From: an uncultured Eubacteriales bacterium
GTDB lineage: Bacteria > Bacillota > Clostridia > Oscillospirales > CAG-272
DNA length: 64,000 bases
Direction: 5' to 3'
Assembly: GCA_900545935.1 (NCBI GenBank)
Contig: URAP01000004.1
Span: 26,224-90,223 of the forward strand
The notes under the pieces were generated by a model that did no database searches, was not told where the DNA came from, and was given only the letters and a program-made list of their open reading frames with translations. Position 1 is the first letter of the stretch, and every line of letters begins with the position of its first letter. This document shows, piece after piece, positions 17,662 through 26,500 of the stretch. The translations under genes and the position numbers were made by a program.

Positions 17662-18381
17662 ATGAAAAGAAGAATTATTGAGATAGACAGAGATAAATGC
17701 AACGGCTGCGGCGCTTGTGCCGATGCTTGCCACGAGGGCGCGATAGCTATGGTCGACGGCAAGGCGCAGCTTATGCGCGACGATTACTGCGACGGTCTCG
17801 GCGATTGCCTGCCGACCTGTCCCACCGGCGCGATCGCCTTTGTAGAGCGTGAAGCGGTCGCTTACGACGAAAAAACGGCTATGGAGAATAAGCAGAAAAG
17901 GATGCAGGAGAAGATGAAAAAAGAGGGAATGACTCTGCCGTGCGGCTGCCCGGGAACGCAGTCGAGAAGAATAGAGCGTGCGGAACACACCGAGACAGAG
18001 CTCTCACGCGAATCTGTCAGCCGACTGTCGCAGTGGCCGGTGCAGATAAAGCTCGTCCCTGTGAATGCACCGTATTTTGACGGCGCAAAGCTGCTTATTG
18101 CCGCCGATTGTACGGCATACGCATATGCGGCATTTCACGAGCACTTTATCAGAGGGCATATTACCCTTGTCGGCTGCCCGAAGCTCGACAGTGTTGACTA
18201 TTCGGAGAAGCTCACCGAAATTATCCGCAAAAATGACATCAAGAGTGTGACTGTTGTCCGGATGGAGGTCCCATGCTGCGGAGGATTGGAGCACGCGGCA
18301 AAAACGGCATTGCAGAAGAGCGGAAAGTTTATTCCGTGGCAGGTCGTGACTATTTCTACCGACGGCAGGATACTTGACTGA
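17662..18381 (+). CDS. 4Fe-4S ferredoxin-type protein
   Basis: A 239-residue iron-sulphur protein. The N-terminus has a standard CNGCGACADAC cluster motif (Cys13, 16, 19, 23); the second motif, CDGLGDCLPTCP (Cys43, 49, 53), keeps three of the four usual cysteines. A basic linker with PCGCPG (about residue 93-98) leads to an alpha/beta domain that ends with a VPCCGG segment, which could bind a further metal or substrate. AAGGAGG precedes the ATG. It is probably a soluble redox protein under control of the divergent Crp/Fnr regulator. Homologues are common beside such regulators in anaerobic Bacillota, but a precise substrate is not known to me. Confidence 0.85.
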   Translation: MKRRIIEIDRDKCNGCGACADACHEGAIAMVDGKAQLMRDDYCDGLGDCLPTCPTGAIAFVEREAVAYDEKTAMENKQKRMQEKMKKEGMTLPCGCPGTQSRRIERAEHTETELSRESVSRLSQWPVQIKLVPVNAPYFDGAKLLIAADCTAYAYAAFHEHFIRGHITLVGCPKLDSVDYSEKLTEIIRKNDIKSVTVVRMEVPCCGGLEHAAKTALQKSGKFIPWQVVTISTDGRILD

Positions 18382-18402
18382 CATGATATTCGGGTACAAC
18401 AC

Positions 18403-18530
18403 GTAAACATGCCATAGGCGGCAACCGCCGATCTATAATGGGACGACGTGCAAATATGCCTCGGCGGAGGCCGCCGATTTATAACCGCGCAAATATGCCA
18501 TGCCTCGGCGGCAGCCTCCGCTCTATGCGG
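18403..18530 (+). repeat. Three imperfect tandem repeats with hairpins
   Basis: Three degenerate copies of about 40-44 bp follow each other, each with AAAYATGCC or AAATATGCC, then a GGCGG...CCGCC-type hairpin, then an AT-rich CTATAA-like end. They lie just after the Fe-S gene. The phrase ATATTCGGGTA upstream (18386-18396) recurs at 62379-62389 after cysS. Confidence 0.55.
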
Positions 18531-19045
18531 CGCTGATCCGCTCAGATAGGCTCTGTGCAAATTATTATTCAGTCCGCTGTGACCGTTTTGTGTTTACAGC
18601 AGACTGATTCTGTTTATCCGGTCGTGATGGAGTGCCGTATACCCGCATAAGAAGATCGGCTCGTATCGAACCTGCATAGATTTTTTTGTTGATTTATCGG
18701 AAAGTCGAGACGGGATTCTTGTGAATGAGACGGCATGTGAGACTTTTTATCATAAAATGTCTTTCTTTTTACGATGTTATATGATATAATACAAATATAA
18801 GCATGAAAAGTATCTCACAGTCGCAATGCGGCGATTTTTGATTTCTTGCCGTATCAAACGGTTGCCGACAATAGGACAAAGCAATGGCAATTTGCGTTTT
18901 TATCCTATGCTTACAGGCTCGATGCGGTCTTAATGACATTCATGGCTTGAATATTTTATACCGGTTATGAAATTCAGTCCCGATACCGTCATCTGACGGA
19001 GCGGGAACGGATATACTTAATAAGAAAAAAGGAAGGCTTTCTCCA
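18531..19045. other. Gene-free stretch before the LiaF-like gene
   Basis: No reading frame with a credible ribosome site. A TATAAT at 18785-18790 without a good -35 box is the only promoter-like signal. The 5' leader of the next gene would then be about 250 nt. Confidence 0.4.
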
Positions 19046-19729
19046 ATGAAAAAAATGAGCGGAATTCTATGGGGCATTGCAATAACGGCGGTAGGCGTTA
19101 TTCTCGCACTGAATGCCATCGGTCTTACAGACATCAATATCTTCTTTCACGGCTGGTGGACGCTGTTTATTATTGTTCCGTCCTTTATCGGTCTGGTCAC
19201 CGACCGTAACAAGACCGGCAGTATAATCGGACTGTGCATCGGCGTTTGTCTGCTGCTCGGCTGCCTCGGAATACTCAGCCTCTCTATGGTGTGGAAGCTG
19301 CTCGTGCCCGCTGTGATAGTCGTGATAGGTGTTCGCCTGATAATCCGTGCGGTAATGCCGGATAAGGGCGCGAGGGTATGGAAGGATATCAAGATCGAGG
19401 GCGACAACGTAGGTCAGGGAAATGCAACCTTTTCCGGCGCAAAGCTGAATTATGACGGCAGAGCTTTCCACGGCGCGGAGCTTAACGCGGTGTTCGGAGG
19501 TGTCGAGTGCGACCTGCGCGGCGCGACCTTTGAGGGCGACAGCGCTATCAACGCAAGCGCCATCTTCGGCGGCATTGATATTTTTGTGCCCGACGGGATA
19601 AACGTCTGTCTGCGTTCGAGCTCTATCTTCGGCGGCGCTTCCGACAAGCTCAACCGTCCGCATATCGAGGGCGCACCCACGTTATATGTGAACGCGACCT
19701 GCGTTTTCGGAGGGCTTGAACTGAAATGA
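19046..19729 (+). CDS. LiaF-like membrane protein
   Basis: A 227-residue protein with four hydrophobic segments in residues 1-110 (GILWGIAITAVGVILALNAI; HGWWTLFIIVPSFIGLV; IIGLCIGVCLLLGCLGIL; KLLVPAVIVVIGVRLII), the pattern of the LiaF transmembrane domain, and a C-terminal beta-rich domain with repeated FGG turns (AVFGGVECDL, AIFGGIDIFVP, SIFGGASD, CVFGGLEL) typical of the LiaF C-terminal and bactofilin-like folds. In Bacillus, LiaF restrains the LiaRS two-component system that responds to cell-envelope stress. No liaRS genes are adjacent. Its stop overlaps the start of the next gene (ATGA), so the two are translated together. Confidence 0.82.
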   Translation: MKKMSGILWGIAITAVGVILALNAIGLTDINIFFHGWWTLFIIVPSFIGLVTDRNKTGSIIGLCIGVCLLLGCLGILSLSMVWKLLVPAVIVVIGVRLIIRAVMPDKGARVWKDIKIEGDNVGQGNATFSGAKLNYDGRAFHGAELNAVFGGVECDLRGATFEGDSAINASAIFGGIDIFVPDGINVCLRSSSIFGGASDKLNRPHIEGAPTLYVNATCVFGGLELK

Positions 19730-20550
19730 CATCCTTTCAGAAATTTATAAAATACTGTGCAATCGCACTGGCTGCCGTTATTATCGTCTCGATCGTCGGC
19801 GGTGCCGCTTGGGGTATTTCGGCGATAGTCGGGCTTGCCGACGGCGTGCAGCGCGGTGAATATGAGGGGGCTGACGGAGATATGAATAGGTATTCTGTAA
19901 GCGGAGATATAACCGCAGTGATTATTGATGTGTCGGCTGCGCGGATCTGTGTCGGTACCGGCGAGACGTTGTCTCTTGAGAGCACGATTTCCGACCTGAC
20001 AGTAAAAAATGACGGCGGCAGACTTGTAATCAAGGACAAGAAACATATTATCTACAACAACAGCAACAAGAATACTGTCGATCTTACGCTCCCGGAGGGA
20101 ATCACTCTCGACGAGCTCGATATAGACGGCGGTGCGGGAACGCTCGATGTAAGCGGTATCACCTCGCGCCGGCTGTCCGTTGATATCGGTGCAGGCAGTA
20201 CCAGACTCTCGTCGCTGACCGTTACCGAGAGCGCGGATATAGACGGCGGCGCGGGCAGACTGGTCATTGACGGCTGCGATATTACCGCTCTTGACTTTGA
20301 TATGGGAACCGGAAAGGCGGTGCTTGACTGCCGTCTGTCCGGAGATTGCAGCATAGATCAGGGCGTAGGAGCGCTCGAGCTCACGCTCCGCGGCACCCCG
20401 AACGACTATCGCATCAAGCTCGATAAGGGTATCGGCTCGGCAAGGCTCGGCGGCTCCGGCGTGGGAGACGGGACCTATGGCAGCGGTGCCTGTACCGTTG
20501 ATCTGGACGGCGGTATCGGTTCGATGATCATCGACTTTGCTGAGGATTGA
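19726..20550 (+). CDS. DUF4097-type beta-repeat membrane-anchored protein
   Basis: A 274-residue protein with one N-terminal membrane segment (about residues 8-32) and a long repeated beta-strand region in which DGGAG/GTG turns recur about every 18-22 residues (DIDGGAGTLDV, DIGAGSTRL, DIDGGAGRLVI, DMGTGKAVL). This is the DUF4097/putative adhesin beta-helix pattern often found next to LiaF-like or PspC proteins. The C-terminal half should lie outside the membrane. The overlap with the upstream gene and shared theme point to a joint role in envelope stress sensing; the molecular function is unknown. A strong terminator follows after a 150-bp gap. Confidence 0.8.
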   Translation: MTSFQKFIKYCAIALAAVIIVSIVGGAAWGISAIVGLADGVQRGEYEGADGDMNRYSVSGDITAVIIDVSAARICVGTGETLSLESTISDLTVKNDGGRLVIKDKKHIIYNNSNKNTVDLTLPEGITLDELDIDGGAGTLDVSGITSRRLSVDIGAGSTRLSSLTVTESADIDGGAGRLVIDGCDITALDFDMGTGKAVLDCRLSGDCSIDQGVGALELTLRGTPNDYRIKLDKGIGSARLGGSGVGDGTYGSGACTVDLDGGIGSMIIDFAED

Positions 20551-20698
20551 GCGATTCGGCGGCTTTGCCGAAACCGTGCTGCGGCTGATATGGAGATGGA
20601 TATCCTTGATCTGTCGGGCTTGCCTTATGTAGGATATGCCGCGCCGGAGCGCGGTATACGACCGCTTGTCAATGATAGGGTCGTAACGTAAATATATG

Positions 20699-20746
20699 AA
20701 AATACTGCGGAGCAGCTGTTTTATCGACGGCTGTCCGCAGTATTTT
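20699..20746 (+). terminator. Terminator of the LiaF-like/DUF4097 operon
   Basis: A 13-bp perfect stem (20699-20711 with 20734-20746) ends in a T run and a second T run at 20751-20757. Beyond it, 20747-20886 has nothing I can name before the convergent gene. Confidence 0.8.
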
Positions 20747-20886
20747 TCGTTTTTTTCGCTCTATTGCCGTCGCGGACGCGCCGATTTTCGGCATGGATAT
20801 GTGAGGAACGATAGAGGAATGATAAAATATTATTCGGCTTATGCGGCGTGCGGAAGATCGGTCGGAAGCTCCGTCCGACGCTTTGA

Positions 20887-22623
20887 TTATTCCTCCACCA
20901 TCGGCGGAGTAAAGCTCTCGATGGCGGCGCGCAGTTTCGGGTGGTGTATTACGAAATGGATGGCGGGTGCATTGCTCTTGGATATCATAGCCCACCGTCC
21001 TTCATGGATGAGTATACATAGATTTCTGAACGGATTTGCCGCGGTGAGCGTGACGGTATAGTTCGGGTGCTCTTCCGCAAAGCTAAGGGTCTGCTCGATA
21101 TGCTCACGGTATTCGTCGGGCGTGTATGTGATATCATGCCCGTAGAAAAGCCCCGAGAGCGGGAGCACAGCCGGGTGACGTGAGAATTCTTCGTCGTTTA
21201 GCTGAGGTATTTCATCCTCTATCGTGCCGACGGTAAGTAACTGCTCGGAACGCTTGAGCTGCGATGCGGCATATTCGTGTATCCTTGCACGTTCCTCTTC
21301 GGATACCGAATTTCTGCGCAGTATGTGCTCGAGCATATCGGGAGAAATGGTGTATATCGGCGGTGCAGAGAGAATGCTGCGCCTGCGTCCGTTCTGCTTC
21401 AGGTCGGTGAGCAGAAAGGCGCTCAGCTCGCCCGCGCGTTCCTCTCGATAGATCTCCATCAGCGGAGTTGCGTTTTTCAGCAGATCGTCCGCGCGCCGGC
21501 GGTAGTAGGCTATGTCCTCCTTGGTCTTTGAGAGATAGTACCGCCCGTCCGAATGATATCCGGCAATAGCCTCACCCGATAGTGCGGCGGCTCCCGAAAC
21601 ACGCAGAAAGTGATTAAAGGCACCGCTCTGCGGCGAACGCAGGTAATACGGAGATATCTGACCGGTCATGTACATCGGTATCCAGCTCTCGAGACCGAGC
21701 ATCATCTCGTCGAACGAGCGTTCGAGGTTGTGGATATTATTCAGGTGCAGTCCCTTTTTCAGCATCATAGCCATGCCGAACATCCATTTCTTCGGGAATT
21801 CGGGGTCTTTCGCCATTTCCGTCATCGGCATATCGCTGTACAGCGTGACCGGCTCTGTCGATTTTGAAAGCACCGTCGCCTTGAGAAAGTCGAGCTCGCT
21901 GTCCATCATCTCTCGAAGCCCGTAGTACATTTTAGAGGTCGGGAGCTGAAAAGGAAGCGTCGGTACCTTCAGCTCGTCGAATTTGATAGCTTTAATATAC
22001 ACACCGAGGTCAAAGCTGTCGAGCTTTGCAAGAAATCCCGAGATGCTGCTTTCTTTCTGCTCTCCGGTACTGCCGCCGAGCAGCCAGTCACGCAGACGGG
22101 TAAAGCGTACCGAGCGGTCTGATAGCTCGTCCGGCTCCGCCCCTATCAAATGTGCGAGGACCTGAAGGTCGGTCTCGGAATCAAGCTCATGAGCGGTAAA
22201 TGCGGCGACGTCAGATGCAAAATGCTCCGGATCTGACGGCTGTCTCTCGCCGCTGCGAAAACGGAAAACGGTCGATACATCGTAGTTTGCCTGACGGCAT
22301 AGCTTTGAGATGTTCAGACCGGCAGCGGATATGAGGGCTGAAAAATTTGCCCTGAGCTGCTCCTTGTCGGTGGTCTTTATATCATCACAGGCGAGAAAGC
22401 TCTCGCGTATCTCCGCTTCGCTCGGCATATCTGCCTCCGATGATGCCGGTGCGGCAAGCGCGGCGCACAGCTTCATCAGCTGCTCCGAGTCTGCTTCCGG
22501 TACGCGTTCTCCAGAGCGATAGCGGCTGAGTGTAGCGGGGGAAATGCCCGAGACTGCACTGAGCTCCTTTGCGGTACAGCCCGCCGCGGTGATATATTCA
22601 TTCAGCTTCTCATTGAATTTCAT
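20887..22623 (-). CDS. Large protein with two N-terminal XRE-type HTH domains
   Basis: A 578-residue protein of unknown role. Residues 5-42 (EYITAAGCTAKELSAVSGIS, then RYRSGERVP) and residues 88-128 (LISAAGLNISKLCRQANYD, then FRFRSGERQP) are two XRE-like helix-turn-helix units. The remaining 440 residues look mostly helical; no enzymatic motif is evident. GAGGT before the ATG supports the start. Single long proteins with HTH heads of this type are frequent in gut Oscillospiraceae, where they are annotated only as transcriptional regulators. The large body might be a ligand-binding or sensor domain; no partner gene lies nearby. Confidence 0.7.
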   Translation of the reverse strand: MKFNEKLNEYITAAGCTAKELSAVSGISPATLSRYRSGERVPEADSEQLMKLCAALAAPASSEADMPSEAEIRESFLACDDIKTTDKEQLRANFSALISAAGLNISKLCRQANYDVSTVFRFRSGERQPSDPEHFASDVAAFTAHELDSETDLQVLAHLIGAEPDELSDRSVRFTRLRDWLLGGSTGEQKESSISGFLAKLDSFDLGVYIKAIKFDELKVPTLPFQLPTSKMYYGLREMMDSELDFLKATVLSKSTEPVTLYSDMPMTEMAKDPEFPKKWMFGMAMMLKKGLHLNNIHNLERSFDEMMLGLESWIPMYMTGQISPYYLRSPQSGAFNHFLRVSGAAALSGEAIAGYHSDGRYYLSKTKEDIAYYRRRADDLLKNATPLMEIYREERAGELSAFLLTDLKQNGRRRSILSAPPIYTISPDMLEHILRRNSVSEEERARIHEYAASQLKRSEQLLTVGTIEDEIPQLNDEEFSRHPAVLPLSGLFYGHDITYTPDEYREHIEQTLSFAEEHPNYTVTLTAANPFRNLCILIHEGRWAMISKSNAPAIHFVIHHPKLRAAIESFTPPMVEE

Positions 22624-22782
22624 GGCATTGACCTCTGCATTATTTGTTTATTCCTCCGTTATTTTCTATTATAACCGTTATTTTTCTGAAATACAAGAGC
22701 ATTTTTTTCAGTGATTTCAAAAATGACATTTGACAAATCGGAAATTCTGTTGAAAAATCGGAGCTCGGCGGTATATTATATA

Positions 22783-23102
22783 CGAAAGGACGTGTCGAAA
22801 GACCGCCCGGCAAGCTGCGTGCCGCCGTGAGTGCAGAACGCATATATTGTCTGTTTCCCGGGCTTTATCCGTCATACCGCGTCTTTATTGCGGGATATTT
22901 GAATTACGCGATAGAGCACGGATTTGCGGCTTGAATCCGCATTGCTCTTGACGGTAAGGATCCGTGCTGATATGTGCGACGGCGGCATAGTTTATGCTTG
23001 ATTTCTTTCAATATAATAATGTTCTCAAAAGAGCGTCGCTTATTTTATGCGCTTGCCCGTATCCTTTGCACCGAGCCTTGTATTATATGGCTCGGTTTTT
23101 TG
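22783..23102 (+). ncRNA. Candidate structured RNA transcript
   Basis: A promoter-like TTGAAA-N16-TATATT (22750-22777) is followed 290 bp later by a clean terminator, with no open frame with a ribosome site between. Inside is a 9-bp stem (22915-22923 with 22960-22968) enclosing a small GCGG/CCGC hairpin. I cannot match it to RNase P, tmRNA, SRP or 6S RNA. It may equally be an untranslated leftover between two divergent gene blocks. Confidence 0.3.
23070..23102 (+). terminator. Rho-independent terminator
   Basis: ACCGAGCC (23070-23077) pairs with GGCTCGGT (23089-23096), followed by six T. No gene ends just upstream on this strand, so it defines the 3' end of an unassigned transcript. From here to 23404 the DNA is AT-rich and shows no gene. 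Confidence 0.8.
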
Positions 23103-23404
23103 ATCAAAATGATAACCGATCGGATATTTCACATCAAATAAACATATAATGGCAACGGATGCAGAGGAGTGTCGGGATTGATTCATATTCATTTTTTCCC
23201 CCAATTGTCGAAATATGTAATGTTAAAATGCACAGAAAAGTTGCACAAATTTTGTGCCGTTTGTAGTCATTTACGACCCGATTCATATTGCGTTAAAAAG
23301 GCAGAAAACCTTATAAAATAAGGCTTTTCGACGCTTTGGAGGAGATGTACAAGACGGACTTATTTTTGTTTGTGTATATTTAATAAAAAATGTGTGAAAA
23401 TCGG

Positions 23405-23433
23405 TTGACATAAGCGCTAAATTATGATACAAT
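23405..23433 (+). promoter_or_regulatory. Promoter of the first giant secreted protein
   Basis: TTGACA (23405-23410), 17-nt spacer, TACAAT (23428-23433). The leader is about 106 nt long and contains a two-part stem: TTTGCC (23475-23480) with GGCAAA (23513-23518) and CGGAGA (23484-23489) with TCTCCG (23505-23510). Confidence 0.75.
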
Positions 23434-23546
23434 TACAAGCGTAAGCCGAGTGTATCGGCATGTACAAATCTGAATTTGCCCGGCGGAGAGAAAGTGGGTG
23501 TGATTCTCCGAAGGCAAACCAAAAATTCTTTATAGGAGAAGAAAGT

Positions 23547-26500
23547 ATGAAGAAAACATTCAAAAAAGTGCTTTCGACAGTAGTTGCTTCACTGTTTGTA
23601 CTTCAGTCTGCTGCACTTGCCGCTGTAAGCGTCGGCGCAGTTGATGCAAATGTACTTAAGTATACGCCTACTATCGATGGTGTGCTTGACAATGCTTATC
23701 TCAACTCGGCTAAGGTCGATCTTGATACAAGCAAAGTCGCAGGTATGGGTACAAGCCCGAATTTAAAGGGTACTGCTTATTACCTTTGGGATGGCGGCTA
23801 CCTCTATATGGCAGCAGAGATCACGGGAGATCCTAAGCTTGAAGCTACCGGAAATTCTCCGTGGACCGACAGTGCTGCTTTCACCTTCTTCAAAAAGGGC
23901 GAGGAGCAGGTAGAGGCAGGCAGAATTGTAGTCGAGCCGATGGAGGGTACGTTCCAGTTCAGCAACACGAACGGCACCGCATGCGGTAGCAACCTTCCTG
24001 CGGTAGGAACCACTGCTAAGATCAGTGATTACAGCAGCGAAGTTGCGTACACCGCAGATACCGTAAAGGGTACATATATCGTTGAGGCAAGGATGAAGTT
24101 TGATTCCGCTGCTGCCGGAACTCAGTACAGCATCAACTTCGGTGCGCTTGACGGACAGAATTATGCTGTTATCGGTGACTGGGGATGGGCAGGCCCCGTA
24201 GGCGGCACGCTTACACTCAGCTCCGAGGAGTATATTGACGCTCCTACGACCGTAGCTAAGTACACACCCGAGCTTGACGGCGTTAAGGATAAGGCATACG
24301 ATGCATCTATCTCTCATGCAGTTGAGGGTGTAACATATAACTTCCTCTATGATGATAGTTATATTTACCTCTATGCAGAGGGCACGATGACTGTTGACGC
24401 TACCTCTTATCTGAACATCACTTTTACCGGTACTCCGGTAAATGCAGGTGTTATAACCAGCGAAGGCATTAACTTTATTATTCAGCCTTTCCACAACCCG
24501 ACCTCCGGTGTTGTAGGTAATGTTCAGACATGGCAGGCCATCGGCGGCGGTCAGGCCAACATGGGCTCTAACCTCGCAAAAGACGCTTCCGCTGCGACCG
24601 AGTTCAAGATCACGGTAGACGGCGGCAAATTTACCGCTGAGGTAAGAGTTGCAAACGCAACCGCACTCGATAAGGTCGTTGCTTTTGCAAACGGCGTTTA
24701 CAATGCCGGCACTCTTACCGCCGGTGAGGGCGACTACTGGAAATTCTGGGGCGACGGCTCTGCTCCTAAGTATACCGCTCTGACCCTCGGTGAGGCTTAT
24801 AATCCCGGTCATACTCACACCTTCGAGGATGAGTTCACCGTTGATGAGGCTGCTACCTGTCTTAAGGTTGGTTCCAAGTCCCGTCACTGCGTAGATTTTG
24901 ATACCTGCGGCGGCAAGACCGACGTTACCGAGATCCCCGTTATCGACCATAATATCGAGAACGGTGTCTGCACTATGTGCGGTATGCTGCTTATTCAGCG
25001 CGGCACACCTACAATCGACGGTGTTGTCGATGCTGCTTATGCTACCACCGGAAGCAATACCGTTAACAGCGGTACCGTTAAGTTCCTCTGGGACGATAAC
25101 TATATCTATGCTATCGTAACCACCAAGGAGACTGATGCTAAGGTCACTGTTGAGAGTATCTCCGATCTTTGGGGTCATACCATCGGCATGGGCATTGATT
25201 TTGCAAGCAGAACCTTAACTCCCGCTTCTGATGATTGGACCTATATTACTCTTAATAATAAGGGTACTTTTGCACAGAACCTCTATTTGAAAGATAAGCT
25301 TGTCGGTGTCGAGGGCGTTGATTATGCTTTCGGCTCAGACGCTGATACAAACATCTTCGAGATAAAGATTGCGACCGATACCGCTTTCCTCGATCAGAAC
25401 GATTATGTTGTCGGATTTGGCTCCGGCGCATGCGACGAGAACCTTTGGAAGTGGAACGGTACTATCTATAACGGCGGTGATGCTGCAAAGGGCACCGGTC
25501 TCAAGACCCTGTTTGCTCATGCGGCAAGCTGTGACAAGGTATTCTCCGCGGATTATACCGTTGTTGTAGCTCCTACCTGCACCGAGGTCGGTTACAAGGC
25601 ACGCCTCTGCGCATGCGGCGTTACCACCGACGTTACCACCGTTCCCGCACTCGGACACACTTTCGTTAACGGAAAGTGCTCTGTCTGCGGCACTATCGAG
25701 GTTGCAGTTCCTAATACAAGTGTTCCTTACGTAACTGCTGCAGTTGACGGTGTTAAGGACGCAGCTTACGATTCCGGTGTTAAGTATTATGTAAACGGTG
25801 CTACCGCTTACCTCCTCTACGACAAGGATTACTTCTATGTATACGTTGAGGCTGATGAGGGTGAGAATGTAACCTACTTCACTCTCGGTAACCCCGACAA
25901 GACCGATACAGTTGGTCCTTTCTGGTCTCACACTGCTTCCGTTAAGTTTGACTTCAATGCTAAGAATGTTACCACCAAGGGATGGGAGTACGGTGTCTTC
26001 AATCAGAACGGACAGTCCACATTTGCGGATAACATTTCCGTAGACGGCGGCGATACTTGCCTTGCAAAGGCAGGAACCGATTATGTATTTGCTGACGGCG
26101 CTAAGGCTGCCGAGCTTAAGATCCATATCGGCGAGGGCTATGCTACTAACAACTACGCAGGCAGAGCCTATGTAGGCAGCACTATCTACTCCATCGGTTT
26201 CGGAACCGAGACCGACGGTATCAATCTTACGGGTGGCGCACTCCATGCTCAGGTTATTAACGGCAAGTGCACTCCTCTTACTCTTGCAAGATGTCTTAAC
26301 GGCTGCACCGCAGCTGAAGCTCGCGTTGTCATCACCGAGCCTACCTGCCACTCTGTCGGTACCTCTGCTGAGGTCTGCGCAGTCTGCGGCGGCATAATTG
26401 AGGGCAGCGAGCAGGAAATCGCTATGACCGAGCACAACTGGGCATACGAGATCGATGTTGCGCCTACCTGCACAACAGAGGGCTCCGCTTCCATGAGATC

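Noticed and set aside
18403..18530. CRISPR array in the tandem repeats
   Set aside because: Only three degenerate copies, no unique spacers of constant length between conserved repeats, and no cas genes.
23346..23384. 12-codon leader peptide before the first giant gene
   Set aside because: Its ATG is only 2 bp from the GGAGG and it lies upstream of the best promoter, so it is unlikely to be on the transcript.
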